A stretch of DNA of 64,000 nucleotides from Styela clava. Taxonomy: Eukaryota > Chordata > Ascidiacea > Stolidobranchia > Styelidae. Of this stretch, positions 40,928 to 51,641 are shown in pieces. Positions within the stretch are counted from its first letter, which is position 1. The number at the start of each line of letters is the position of its first letter. The notes under the pieces were generated by a model, which saw only the letters and a program-made list of their open reading frames with translations, was not told the origin of the DNA and searched no databases. Location of the stretch: contig NC_135259.1 of NCBI RefSeq assembly GCF_964204865.1, positions 18,362,974 to 18,426,973 of the forward strand, given 5' to 3'. Position numbers and translations under genes: made by a program.

Positions 40928-40998
40928 TCCCAGAAGGTCAGGGGTTAGAATTCCTGGCTTTCACCCAGGCGGCCCGGATTCTATTCCCGGTCTGGGAA
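40928..40998 (+). pseudogene. tRNA-Glu-like pseudogene, slot P2, 1-nt deletion
   Basis: One base is lost in the D arm (GGTCAGGGG) and the T loop is TTCTATT. Confidence 0.62.
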
Positions 40999-41234
40999 CC
41001 TTTTTATCCAGCAAAAATCCTGTCAGTGTTCGTTTCGAAAGCCAGACAGTAAATGATGGAAGTTTCACCTTACAGTCTATATGCATAAAGCGACTAAAGA
41101 ATATGGTAGCAAAATAAATAAATTAGCTGCTTACAGAAGGCAGAAATACATAAAGCGTTTTAAACTACATGGATATTAATTGAGTGGTGCAAAAATAAGT
41201 AAAACACCAATTCATTTTTAAAATATTTATCAAC

Positions 41235-41297
41235 GGTTAGGGGTTAGGATTCCTGGCTTTCACCCAGGCGGCCCGGGTTCGATTCCCGGTCTGGGAA
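41235..41297 (+). pseudogene. tRNA-Glu-like pseudogene, slot P3, anticodon TTC
   Basis: 5'-truncated; consensus from the D loop on. Confidence 0.75.
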
Positions 41298-41513
41298 CCT
41301 TTTTCTCCAGCAAAGATCAGTCAGTGTTCGTTTTGAAACGCCAGAAAGTAAATGATGGAGGAAAGAATTAGGTAGCAAAATGAATAAATTAGCTGCTTAC
41401 AGAAGGCAGAAATACATAAAGCGTTTTTAAACTACATGGATATTAATTCAGTGGTACTGAGATAAGTTAACACTAATTCATTTTTAAAATACTTATCAGC
41501 CTAATAATTCATA

Positions 41514-41585
41514 TCCCAGATGGTCTAGGGGTTAGGATTCCTGGCTCTCACCCAGGCGGCACGGGTTCGATTCCCGATCTGGGAA
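41514..41585 (+). tRNA. tRNA-Glu: tRNA-Glu(CTC), slot P4, variant
   Basis: T stem ACGGG/CCCGA has an A-A clash at its base; other arms consensus. Confidence 0.75.
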
Positions 41586-41782
41586 CATTTTTATCCAGCA
41601 AAGATCTGTCAATTTTGGTTGCGAAACTCTATTAAATGAATATGGAAGCTTTACACTATAGTCTATATACAGAAGGCAGAAATACATGAAGCGTTTTAAA
41701 CTACATTGATATTAATTCAGTGGTGCTAAAATAAGTTAACACCTATTCTTTTTTAAAATATTTATCAGCGTATGAATTCGTC

Positions 41783-41854
41783 TCCCAGATGGTCTAGGGG
41801 TTAGGATTCCTGGCTTTCACCCAGGCGGCCCGAGTTCGATTCCCGGTCTGGGAA
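41783..41854 (+). tRNA. tRNA-Glu: tRNA-Glu(TTC), slot P5, near-consensus
   Basis: One T-stem change (CCGAG). Leader ends TTCGTC. T5 run present. Confidence 0.82.
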
Positions 41855-42165
41855 CCTTTTTATCCAGCAAAGATCTGTCAGTGTTCCTTTCGAAACGCCA
41901 GAAAGTAAATGATGGAAGAAAGAGTATGGTAGTAAAATAAATAAATTATCTGCTTACAGAAAGCATAAATACATATGAAAGCGTTACACTACAGGCTATA
42001 TTCATAAAGCGACTTAAAAATAAAGTAGCAAAACTGGAACGTTTCGAGTGGGCCATTAGTGACATTTTATTTGATGATGAAACTTGCACAGATATTAATT
42101 CAGTGGTGCTAAAGTATTTTAACAGTAATTCATTTTTATAATAGGTATTAGCTTATGAATTCATA

Positions 42166-42236
42166 TCTCAGATGGTCTAAGGGTTAGGATTCCTGGCTTT
42201 TACCCATGCGGCCCGGATTCGATTCCCGGTCCGGAA
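42166..42236 (+). pseudogene. tRNA-Glu-like pseudogene, slot P6, anticodon TTT
   Basis: Broken acceptor, stem CCTGG/CCATG. Its downstream spacer is replaced by unrelated sequence. Confidence 0.7.
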
Positions 42237-42245
42237 CCTTTTTAT

Positions 42246-42309
42246 TGCTTTAAAATAGGAAAGAAGCTTGCAGTGTAAAAATATCATGCTTGCAATATAA
42301 CACACAACG
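42246..42309. other. Unique spacer replacement
   Basis: About 64 bp unlike any other spacer here replaces about 35 bp of the usual P6 spacer, between CCTTTTTAT and AAAGCCAG. It contains GCTTGCA twice. I recognise no element. Confidence 0.6.
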
Positions 42310-42625
42310 GAAAGCCAGAATATAAATGATGGTAGCTTCACACTACAGTCTATATACATAGAGCGACTTAAGAATATGAGTAGCAAAATAAATAAAATAC
42401 CTGCTTACGGAAGGCAGAAATACATAAAGTGTTTTAAATACTGACGTTGGAAACTACATAAATATTAATTCAGTAGTGCTAAAATAATTTAACAATTGTT
42501 AACGAAGTGAAGTTAACGAACTATTTCTCAAAAATAGTGGATTTCTTCCAAGGGAACACAACGAGAGAAAGAGAAAAAAATTACAATCTATTAATTTTGT
42601 AAAAATACAGTATAGAACATGATAA

Positions 42626-42717
42626 CGTCCCTGGGTGGGCTAGAACCACCAACCTTTCGGTAACCCTCACAATGTGAGATAACAGCCGAAGGCGCTGACC
42701 AATTGCGCCACAGAGAC
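42626..42717 (-). tRNA. tRNA-Asn(GTT) with 18-nt intron, B box altered
   Basis: T loop TTCTAGC and base 26 changed (GCGCCTTCGG). Stems and intron intact. Confidence 0.72.
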
Positions 42718-42805
42718 GGACGGAAGTTAGGACATTTTAAGTTGCAATATAATACAATTGAGCTATCAATTCTATTTGTTGATCTGTAACATAGGTTTGT
42801 AGTGA

Positions 42806-42842
42806 CACCCAGACGGCCCGGGTTCGATTCCCGGTCTGGGAA
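42806..42842 (+). pseudogene. tRNA-Glu 3'-half fragment, slot P0
   Basis: T arm and acceptor strand identical to the consensus gene. Confidence 0.78.
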
Positions 42843-43092
42843 CGTTTTTGTCGAGAAAATTTCTGTCAGTTTTTCTTGCGAAACGCTAGAAAGTGAATGA
42901 TGGAAGCTTTAAACCACAGTCTATATACATAAAGTGACTATTAAGAATATGGTAGCGAAATAAATGAATTAGCTACTTACAGAAAGCAGAAATACATAAA
43001 GCGTTTTAAACTACTAGGATATTAATTCAGTGGTGCTAAAATAAGTTAAAACCAATTCATTTTTAAAATATTTATCAGCCTAAGAATTCATA

Positions 43093-43230
43093 TCCCATAT
43101 GGTACTAAAATATGTTAACACTAATTCATTTTAAATATATTTATCAGCCTAAGAATTCATATCCCAGATGGTACTAAAACAAGTTAACACTAATTCATTT
43201 TTAAAATATCCATCAGCGTATGAGTTCATA
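43093..43230 (+). repeat. Two 69-bp minirepeats H with tRNA-Glu 5' stubs
   Basis: Stubs at 43093 (TCCCATATGGT) and 43162 (TCCCAGATGGT). Confidence 0.75.
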
Positions 43231-43302
43231 TCCCAGATGGTCTAGGGGTTAGGATTCCTGGCTTTCACCCAGGCGGCCCGGGTTCGATTCCCGGTCTGGG
43301 AA
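43231..43302 (+). tRNA. tRNA-Glu: tRNA-Glu(TTC), slot P1, intact
   Basis: Consensus at every base with T5 run; heads a complete P1-P6 series. Confidence 0.95.
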
Positions 43303-43597
43303 CCTTTTTATCCAGCAATAATCTGTTCAGTTTTTGTTGCAAAACTCTAGGAAATGAATAATGGAAGCTTTACACTATAGTCTATATACATAGAGCGACT
43401 ATTAAGAATATGGTAGCGAAATAAATGAATTAGCTACTTACAGAAAGCAGAAATACATAAAGCGTTTTAAACTACTAGGATATTAATTCAGTGGTGCTAA
43501 AATAAGTTAACACCAATTCATTTTAAAAATATTTATGGTAGTAAAATAGGTTAATACTAATTCATTTTTGAAATATTTATCAGCGTATGAATTCATA

Positions 43598-43669
43598 TCC
43601 CAGAAGGTCGAGGGGTTAGAATTCCTGGCTTTCACCCAGGCGGCCCAGATTCGATTCCCGGTCTGGGAA
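43598..43669 (+). tRNA. tRNA-Glu-like(TTC), slot P2, weakened
   Basis: P2 changes plus T stem CCAGA. Confidence 0.52.
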
Positions 43670-43905
43670 CCTTTTTATCCAGCAAAGATCCTGTCAGTGT
43701 TCGTTTCGAAAGCCAGACAGTAAATGATGGAAGTTTCACCTTACAGTCTATATGCATAAAGCGACTAGAGAATATGGTAGCAAAATAAATAAATTAGCTG
43801 CTTACAGAAGGCAGAAATACATAAAGCGTTTTAAACTACATGGATATTAATTGAGTGGTGCAAAAATAAGTAAAACACCAATTCATTTTTAAAATTTTTA
43901 TCAAC

Positions 43906-43968
43906 GGTTAGGGGTTAGGATTCCTGGCTTTCACCCAGGCGGCCCGGGTTCGATTCCCGGTCTGGGAA
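43906..43968 (+). pseudogene. tRNA-Glu-like pseudogene, slot P3, anticodon TTC
   Basis: 5'-truncated; otherwise consensus. Confidence 0.75.
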
Positions 43969-44184
43969 CCTTTTTCTCCAGCAAAGATCAGTCAGTGTTC
44001 GTTTCGAAACGCCAGAAAGTAAATGATGGAGGAAAGAATTAGGTAGCAAAATGAATAAATTAGCTGCTTACAGAATGCAGAAATACATAAAGCGTTTTTA
44101 AACTACATGGATATTAATTCAGTGGTACTGAGATAAGTTAACACTAATTCATTTTTAAAATACTTATCAGCCTAATAATTCATA

Positions 44185-44256
44185 TCCCAGATGGTCTAGG
44201 GGTTAGGATTCCTGGCTCTCACCCAGGCGGCCCGGGTTCGATTCCCGGTCTGGGAA
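44185..44256 (+). tRNA. tRNA-Glu: tRNA-Glu(CTC), slot P4, intact
   Basis: Consensus at every base with T5 run. Confidence 0.95.
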
Positions 44257-44453
44257 CATTTTTATCCAGCAAAGATCTGTCAATTTTGGTTGCGAAACTC
44301 TATTAAATGAATATGGAAGCTTTACACTATAGTCTATATACAGAAGGCAGAAATACATAAAGCGTTTTAAACTACATTGATATTAATTCAGTGGTGCTAA
44401 AATAAGTTAACACCTATTCTTTTTTAAAATATTTATCAGCGTATGAATTCGTC

Positions 44454-44525
44454 TCCCAGATGGTCTAGGGGTTAGGATTCCTGGCTTTCACCCAGGCGGC
44501 CCGGGTTCGATTCCCGGTGTGGGAA
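44454..44525 (+). tRNA. tRNA-Glu: tRNA-Glu(TTC), slot P5, near-consensus
   Basis: One acceptor mismatch (TGTGGGA). Stop T5 after TA. Confidence 0.8.
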
Positions 44526-44871
44526 TATTTTTCTCCAGCAAAGATCTGTCAGTTTTTGTTGCGAAACTCTAGGGAATGAATGATGGAAGCTTTACATTAT
44601 AGTCTATATACATAGAGCGACTATTAGGAATATGGTAGCAAAATAAATAAATTATCTGCGTACAGAATGCAGAAATACATATGAAAGCTTTACACTACAG
44701 GCTATATTCATAAAGCGACTTAAAAATAAGGTAGCAAAACTGGAACGTTTCGAGTGGGTCATTAGTGACATTTTATTTGATGATGAAACTTGCACGGATA
44801 TTAATTCAGTGGTGCTTAAATATTTTAACAGTAATTCATTTTTAAAATAGGTATTTGCTTATTAATTCATA

Positions 44872-44942
44872 TCTCAGATGGTCTAAGGGTTAGGATTCCT
44901 GGCCTTCACCCATGCGGCACGGATTCGATTCCCGGTCCGGAA
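44872..44942 (+). pseudogene. tRNA-Glu-like pseudogene, slot P6, anticodon TTC
   Basis: The invariant T33 is C (loop CCTTCAC); broken acceptor. Confidence 0.7.
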
Positions 44943-45296
44943 CCTTTTTATCCAGCAAAGATCCTGTAAGTGTTCGTTTCGAAAAGCCAGAATATAAATG
45001 ATGGTAGCTTCACACTACAGTCTATATACACATAGCGACTTAAGAATATGGTAGCAGAATAAATAAATTAGCTACTTACAGAAGGCAGAAATACATAAAG
45101 TGTTTTAAATACTGACGTTGGCAACTACATAAATATTAATTCAGTAGTGCTAAAATAAGTCAACAATTGTTAACGAAGTGAAGTTAATGAACTATTTCTC
45201 AAAAATAGTGGATTTCTCCCAAGGGAACACAACGAGAGAGAGAGAAAAAAATAACAATCTTTTGATTTTGTAAAAATACAGTATAGAACAAGATAA

Positions 45297-45388
45297 CGTC
45301 CCTGGGTGGGCTCGAAACACCAACCTTTCGGTAACCCTCACAATGTGAGATAACAGCCGAACGCGCTGACCAATTGCGCCACAGAGAC
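45297..45388 (-). tRNA. tRNA-Asn: tRNA-Asn(GTT) with 18-nt intron
   Basis: T stem GGTGT breaks the conserved 53-61 pair. Other stems and intron consensus. Confidence 0.78.
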
Positions 45389-45476
45389 GGACGGGAGTTG
45401 GCAAATGTTAAGTTGCATTACAATACAATTGAGCTATCAATTCTATTTGTTAATCTGTAACATAGGTTTGTAGTGA

Positions 45477-45513
45477 CACCCAGAGGGCACGGGTTCGATT
45501 CCCGGTCTTGGAA
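45477..45513 (+). pseudogene. tRNA-Glu 3'-half fragment, slot P0
   Basis: Changes GGGCACGGG and TCTTGGAA. Confidence 0.72.
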
Positions 45514-45763
45514 CGTTTTTGTCGAGCAAATTTCTGTCAGTTTTTCTTGCGAAACGCTAGGAAGTGAATGATGGAAGCTTTACACCAAAGTCTATATACA
45601 TAAAGCGACTATTAAGAATGTGGTAGTGAAATAAATAAATTGGCTGCTTACAGAAGGCAGAAATACATAAAGAATTTTAAACTACATGGATATTAATTTA
45701 GTGGTGCTAAAATAAGTTAACACCAATTCATTTTTAAAATATTTATCAGCCTAAGAATTCATA

Positions 45764-45901
45764 TCCCATATGGTACTAAAATATGTTAACACTAATTCAT
45801 TTTAAAAATATTTATCAGCCTAAGAATTCATATCCCAGATGGTACTAAACTAAGTTAACACTAATTCATTTTTAAAATATTCATCAGCGCATGAATTCAT
45901 A
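45764..45901 (+). repeat. Two 69-bp minirepeats H with tRNA-Glu 5' stubs
   Basis: Stubs at 45764 and 45833; here they lead into a P2 unit instead of P1. Confidence 0.73.
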
Positions 45902-45973
45902 TCCCAGAAGGTCGAGGGGTTAGAATTCCTGGCTTTCACCCAGGCGGCCCGGATTCTATTCCCGGTCTTGGAA
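45902..45973 (+). tRNA. tRNA-Glu-like(TTC), P2 type in the P1 position
   Basis: T loop TTCTATT and acceptor TCTTGGA as at 30448; P2 D arm. The slot has been replaced by recombination. Confidence 0.42.
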
Positions 45974-46267
45974 CCTTTTTATCCAGCAAAGATCCTGTCA
46001 GTGTTCGTTTCGAAAAGCCAGAAAGTAAATGATGGAAGTTTCACCTTACAGTCTATATGCATAAAGCGACTAAAGAATATGGTAGCAAAATAAATAAATT
46101 AGCTGCTTACAGAAGGCAGAAATACATAAAAAGTTTTTAAACTACATGGATATTAATTCAGTGGTACTGAAATAAGTTAACACCAATTCATTTCAAAAAT
46201 ATTTATGGTAGTAAAATAGGTTAATATTAATTCATTTTTAAAATTTTTATCAGCGTATGAATTCATA

Positions 46268-46339
46268 TCCCAGAAGTTCGAGGGGTTAGAATTCCTGGCT
46301 TTCACCCAGGCGGCCCGGATTCGATTCCCGGTCTGGGAA
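46268..46339 (+). tRNA. tRNA-Glu-like(TTC), slot P2, weakened
   Basis: D arm GAAGTTCGAGG in addition to A53. Confidence 0.5.
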
Positions 46340-46589
46340 CCTTTTTATCCAGCAAAGATCCTGTCAGTGTTCGTTTCGAAAAGCCAGAAAGTAAATGATG
46401 GAAGTTTCACCTTACAGTCTATATGCATATAGCGACTAAAGAATATGGTAGCAAAATAAATAAATTAGCTGATTACAGAAGGCAGAAATACATAAAGCGT
46501 TTTTAAACTACATGGATATTAATTCAGTGGTACTGAAATAAGTTAACACGAATTCATTTTTAAAATATTTATCAACCTATGAATTCATA

Positions 46590-46660
46590 TCCCAGATCAT
46601 CTAGGGGTTAGGATTCCTGGCTTTTACCCATGCGGCCCGAATTCGATTTTCGGTCCGGAA
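46590..46660 (+). pseudogene. tRNA-Glu-like pseudogene, P6-like, anticodon TTT
   Basis: Same unit as 31287, 15303 bp away, sharing GATTTTCGG. Confidence 0.65.
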
Positions 46661-47013
46661 CCTTTTTATCCAGCAAAGATCCTGTAAGTGTTCGTTTGGA
46701 AAAGCCAGAATATAAATGATGGTAGCTTCACACTACAGTCTATATAAATATAGCGACTTAAGAATATGGTAGCAGAATAAATAAATTAGCTGCTTCAGAA
46801 GGCAGAAATACATAAAGTGTTTTAAATACTGACGTTGGCAACTACATAAATATTAATTCAGTAGTGCTAAAATAACTTAACAATTGTTAACGAAGTGAAG
46901 TTAACGAACTATTTCTCAAAAATAGTGGCTTTTTCCCAAGGGAACACAACGAGAGAGAGAGAAAAAAATTACAACCTTTTAATTTTGTAAAAATACAGTA
47001 TAGAACAAGCCAA

Positions 47014-47105
47014 CGTCCCTGGGTGAGCTCAAACCACCAACCTTTCGGTAACCCTCACAATGTGAGATAACAGCCAAACGCGCTGACCAATTGCGCCACA
47101 GAGAC
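47014..47105 (-). tRNA. tRNA-Asn(GTT) with 18-nt intron, B box altered
   Basis: T loop TTTGAGC as at 31712, plus an anticodon-stem change (TTTGG against CCGAA). Confidence 0.65.
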
Positions 47106-47193
47106 GGACGGGAGTTAGGACATGTTAAGTTGCAATATAATACAATTGAGCTATCAATTCTATTTGTTAATCTGTAACATAAGTTTGTAGTGA

Positions 47194-47230
47194 CACCCAG
47201 AGGGCCCGGGTTCGATTCCCTCTCTTGGAA
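47194..47230 (+). pseudogene. tRNA-Glu 3'-half fragment, slot P0
   Basis: Acceptor end CTCTCTTGGAA. Confidence 0.7.
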
Positions 47231-47524
47231 CGTTTTTGTCGAGCAAATTTCTGTCAGTTTTTCTTGCGAAACGCTAGGAAGTGAATGATGGAAGCTTTAC
47301 ACCACAGTCTATATACATAAAGCGACTATTAAGAATATGGTAGGGAAATAAATGAATTAGCTACTCACAGAAAGCAGAAATACATAAAGCGTTTTAAACT
47401 ACTAGGATATTAATTCAGTGGTGCTAAAATAAGTTAACACCAATTCATTTTAAAAATATTTATGGTAGTAAAATAGGTTAATACTAATTCATTTTCAAAA
47501 TAATTATCAGCATATGACTTCATA

Positions 47525-47596
47525 TCCCAGAAGGTCGAGGGGTTAGAATTCCTGGCTTTAACCCAGGCGGCCCGGATTCGATTCCCGGTCTGGGAA
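47525..47596 (+). tRNA. tRNA-Glu-like, slot P2, anticodon TTA
   Basis: Third copy of the TTA variant (loop CTTTAAC), 15302 bp from 32223; acceptor and anticodon stems pair. Confidence 0.55.
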
Positions 47597-47832
47597 CCTT
47601 TTTATCCAGCAAAGATCCTGTCAGTGTTCGTTTCGAAAGCCAGACAGTAAATGATGGAAGTTTCAAATTACAGTCTATATGCATAAAGCGACTAAAGAAT
47701 ATGGTAGCAAAATAAATAAATTAGCTGCTTACAGAAGGCAGAAATACATAAAGCGTTTTAAACTACATGGATATTAATTGAGTGGTGCAAAAATAGGTAA
47801 AACACCAATTCATTTTTAAAATATTTATCAAC

Positions 47833-47894
47833 GGTTAGGGGTTAGGATTCCTGGCTTTCACCCAGGCGCCCGGGATCGATTCCCGGTCTGGGAA
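47833..47894 (+). pseudogene. tRNA-Glu-like pseudogene, slot P3, anticodon TTC
   Basis: 5'-truncated, one base lost in the variable region (AGGCGCCCGGG), T loop ATCGATT. Confidence 0.72.
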
Positions 47895-48110
47895 CCTTTT
47901 TCTCCAGCAAAGATCTGTCAGTGTTCGTTTCGAAACGCCAGAAAGTAAATGATGAAAGAAAGAATAAGGTAGTAAAATGAATAAATGAGTTGCTTACAGA
48001 AGGCAGAAATAAATAAAGCGTTTTTAAACTACATGGATATTAATTCAGTGGTACTGAAATAAGTTACCACTAATTCATTTTTTAAATACTTATCAGCCTA
48101 ATAATTTATA

Positions 48111-48182
48111 TCCCAAATGGCTTAGGGGTTAGGATTCCTGGCTCTCACCCAGGCGGCCCGGGTTCGATTCCCGGTCTGGGAA
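48111..48182 (+). tRNA. tRNA-Glu: tRNA-Glu(CTC), slot P4, variant
   Basis: TCCCAAA acceptor (one mismatch) and D arm GGCTTAGG; anticodon and T arms consensus. Confidence 0.78.
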
Positions 48183-48379
48183 CATTTTTATCCAGCAAAG
48201 ATCTGTCAATTATTGTTGCAAAACTCTATTAAATGAATATGGAAGCTTTACACTATAGTCTATATACAGAAGGCAGAAATACATAAAGCGTTTTAAACTA
48301 CATTGATATTAATTCAGTGGTACTGAAATAAGTTACCACTAAATCATTTTTAAAATACTTATCAGCCTAATAATTCATA

Positions 48380-48451
48380 TCCCAGATGGCTTAGGGGTTA
48401 GGATTCCTGGCTCTCACCCAGGCGGCCCGGGTTCGATTCCCGGTCTGGGAA
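48380..48451 (+). tRNA. tRNA-Glu: tRNA-Glu(CTC), slot P4, second tandem copy
   Basis: Sound acceptor; D arm GGCTTAGG as in the copy 269 bp upstream, of which it is a tandem duplicate. Confidence 0.85.
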
Positions 48452-48648
48452 CATTTTTATCCAGCAAAGATCTGTCAATTATTGTTGCGAAACTCTATTA
48501 AATGAATATGGAAGCTTTACACTATAGTCTATATACAGAAGGCAGAAATACATGAAGCGTTTTAAACTACATTGATATTAATTCAGTGGTGCTAAAATAA
48601 GTTAACACCTATTCATTTTTAAAATATTTATCAGCGTATGAATTCGTA

Positions 48649-48720
48649 TCCCAGATGGTCTTGGGGTTAGGATTCCTGGCTTTCACCCAGGCGCCCCGTG
48701 TTCGATTCCCGGTCTGGGAA
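48649..48720 (+). tRNA. tRNA-Glu(TTC), slot P5, variant
   Basis: GCGCCCCGTG T-stem variant; D arm GGTCTTGGGG. Confidence 0.65.
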
Positions 48721-49031
48721 CCTTTTTATCCAGCAAAGATCTGTCAGTGTTCGTTTCGAAACGCCAGAAAGTAAATGATGGAAGAAAGAATATGGAAGCA
48801 AAATAAATAAATTATCTGCTTACAGAATGCAGAAATACATATGAAAGCTTTACACTACAGGCTATATTCATAAAGCGACTTAAAAATAAGGTGGCAAAAC
48901 TTGAACGTTTCGAGTGGGCCATTAGTGACATTTTATTTGATGATGAAACTTGCACGGATATTAATTCAGTGGTGCTAAAATATTTTAACAGTAATTCATT
49001 TTTAAAATAGGTATTTGCTTATGAATTCATA

Positions 49032-49102
49032 TCTCAGATGGTCTAAGGGTTAGGATTCCTGGCTTTTACCCATGCGGCCCGGATTCGATTCCCGGTCCGG
49101 AA
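49032..49102 (+). pseudogene. tRNA-Glu-like pseudogene, slot P6, anticodon TTT
   Basis: Broken acceptor; stem CCTGG/CCATG. No Asn or P0 follows in this repeat. Confidence 0.7.
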
Positions 49103-49351
49103 CCTTTTTATCCAGCAAAGATCCTGTAAGTGTTCGTTTCGAAAAGCCAGAATATAAATGATGGTAGCTTCACACTACAGTCTATATACATATAGCGACT
49201 TAAGAATATGGTAGCAGAATAAATAAATTAGCTGCTTACAGAAGGCAGAAATACATAAAGTGTTTTAAACTACATGGATATTAATTTAGTGGTGCTAAAA
49301 TAAGTTAAAACTAACTCATTTTTAAAATATTCATCAGCCTAAGAATTCATA

Positions 49352-49489
49352 TCCCATATGTTACTAAAATATGTTAACACTAATTCATTTTAAATATATT
49401 TATCAGCCTAAGAATTCATATCCCAGATGGTACTAAAACAAGTTAACACTAATTCATTTTCAAAATATTCATCAGCACATGAATTCATA
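49352..49489 (+). repeat. Two 69-bp minirepeats H with tRNA-Glu 5' stubs
   Basis: Stubs at 49352 (TCCCATATGTT) and 49421 (TCCCAGATGGT). Confidence 0.73.
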
Positions 49490-49561
49490 TCCCAGATGGT
49501 CTAGGGGTTAGGATTCCTGGCTTTCACCCAGGCGGCCCGGGTTCGATTCCCGGTCTGGAAA
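49490..49561 (+). tRNA. tRNA-Glu: tRNA-Glu(TTC), slot P1, near-consensus
   Basis: One acceptor mismatch (TCTGGAA); other arms consensus. Confidence 0.85.
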
Positions 49562-49856
49562 CCTTTTTATCCAGCAATAATCTGTTCAGTTTTTGTTGCA
49601 AAACTCAATGAAATGAATAATGGAAGCTTTACACTATAGTCTATATACATAGAGCGACTATTAAGAATATGGTAGCGAAATAAATGAATTAGCTACTTAC
49701 AGAAGGCAGAAATACATAAAGCGTTTTAAACTACTAGGATAATAATTCAGTGGTGCTAAAATAAGTTAACACCAATTCATTTTAAAAATATTTATGGTAG
49801 TAAAATAGGTTAATACTAATTCATTTTTAAAATATTTATCAGCGTATGAATTCATA

Positions 49857-49928
49857 TTCCAGAAGGTCGAGGGGTTAGAATTCCTGGCTTTCACCCAGGC
49901 GGCCCGGATTCGATTCCCGGTCTGGGAA
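49857..49928 (+). tRNA. tRNA-Glu-like(TTC), slot P2, weakened
   Basis: TTCCAGA acceptor strand plus P2 changes. Confidence 0.55.
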
Positions 49929-50165
49929 CCTTTTTATCCAGCAAAGATCCTGTCAGTGTCCGTTTCGAGAAGCCAGAAAGTAAATGATGGAAGTTTCACC
50001 TTACAGTCTATATGCATAAAGCGACTAAAGAATATGGTAGCAAAATAAATAAATTAGCTGCTTACAGAAGGCAGAAATACATAAAGCGTTTTAAACTACA
50101 AGGATATTAATTCAGTGGTGCAAAAATAAGTAAAACACCAATTCATTTTTAAAATGTTTATCAAC

Positions 50166-50228
50166 GGTTAGGGGTTAGGATTCCTGGCTTTCACCCAGGC
50201 GCCCCGTGTTCGATTCCCGGTCTGGGAA
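50166..50228 (+). pseudogene. tRNA-Glu-like pseudogene, P3/P5 hybrid, anticodon TTC
   Basis: P3-type truncated 5' end, but the variable region and T stem (GCGCCCCGTG) and the downstream spacer are P5-type. A recombination product. Confidence 0.72.
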
Positions 50229-50539
50229 CCTTTTTATCTAGCAAAGATCTGTCAGTGTTCGTTTCGAAACGCCAGAAAGTAAATGATGGAAGAAAGAATA
50301 TGGAAGCAAAATAAATAAATTATCTGCTTACAGAATGCAGAAATACATATGAAAGCTTTACACTACAGGCTATATTCATAAAGCGACTTAACAATAAGGT
50401 AGCAAAACTTGAACGTTTCGAGTGGGCCATTAGTGACATTTTATTTGATGATGAAACTTGCACGGATATTAATTCAGTGGTGCTAAAATATTTTAACAGT
50501 AATTCATTTTTAAAATAGGTATTTGCTTATGAATTCATA

Positions 50540-50610
50540 TCTCAGATGGTCTAAGGGTAAAGATTCCTGGCTTTTACCCATGCGGCCCGGATTCGATTCC
50601 CGGTCCGGAA
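50540..50610 (+). pseudogene. tRNA-Glu-like pseudogene, slot P6, anticodon TTT
   Basis: D loop GGGTAAAG differs from the copies at 55081 and 59623; broken acceptor. Confidence 0.7.
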
Positions 50611-50964
50611 CCTTTTTATCCAGCAAAGATCCTGTAAGTGTTCGTTTCGAAAAGCCAGAATATAAATGATGGTATCTTTACACTACAGTCTATATACATA
50701 TAGCGACTTAAGAATATGGTAGCAGAATAAATAAATTAGCTGCTTACAGAAGGCAGCAATACATAAAGTGTTTTAAATACTGACGTTGTAAACTACTTAA
50801 ATATTAATTCAGTAGTGCTAAAATAAGTTAACAATTGTTAACGAAGTGAAGTTAACGAACTATTTCTCAAAAAAAGTGGATTTCTCCCAAGGGAACACAA
50901 CGAGAGAGAGAGAAAAAAATTACAATCTATTAATTTTGTAAAAATACAGTATAGAACAAGATAA

Positions 50965-51056
50965 CGTCCCTGGGTGGGCTCGAACCACCAACCTTTCGGT
51001 AACCCTCACAATGTGAGATAACAGCCGAACGCGCTGACCAATTGCGCCACAGAGAC
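50965..51056 (-). tRNA. tRNA-Asn: tRNA-Asn(GTT) with 18-nt intron, consensus copy
   Basis: Identical to 3116 over all 92 nt, including the intron hairpin. Confidence 0.9.
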
Positions 51057-51144
51057 GGACGGGAGTTAGGACATGTTAAGTTGCAATATAATACAATTGA
51101 GCTATCAATTCTATTTGTTAATCTGTAACATAGGTTTGTAGTGA

Positions 51145-51181
51145 CACCCAGACGGCCCGGGTTCGATTTCCGGTCTGGGAA
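51145..51181 (+). pseudogene. tRNA-Glu 3'-half fragment, slot P0
   Basis: T arm with GATTTCC. Confidence 0.75.
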
Positions 51182-51431
51182 CGTTTTTGTCGAGCAAATT
51201 TCTGTCAGTTTTTCTTGCGAAACGCTAGGAAGTGAATGATGAAAGCTTTACACAACAGTCTATATACATAAAGCGACTATCAAGAATGTGGTAGTGAAAT
51301 AAATAAATTAGCTGCTTACAGAAGGCAGAAATACATAAAGAATTTTAAACTACATGGATATTAATTTAGTGGTGCTAAAATAAGTTAAAACTAACTCATT
51401 TTTAAAATATTTATCAGCCTAAGAATTCATA

Positions 51432-51569
51432 TCCCATATGGTACTAAAATATTTTAACACTAATTCATTTTAAAAATATTTATCAGCCTAAGAATTCATA
51501 TTCCAGATGGTACTAAAATAAGTTAACACTAATTCATTTTCAAAAAATTCATCAGCACATGAATTCATA
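51432..51569 (+). repeat. Two 69-bp minirepeats H with tRNA-Glu 5' stubs
   Basis: Stubs at 51432 (TCCCATATGGT) and 51501 (TTCCAGATGGT). Confidence 0.74.
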
Positions 51570-51641
51570 TCCCAGATGGTCTAAAGGTTAGAATTCCTGG
51601 CTTTCACCCAGGCGGCCCGGGTTCGATTTCCGGTCTGGGAA
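51570..51641 (+). tRNA. tRNA-Glu: tRNA-Glu(TTC), slot P1, variant
   Basis: D loop TCTAAAGGTTAGAATT and B box GATTTCC. The next two copies of the 4.54-kb unit have the normal B box. Confidence 0.78.
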
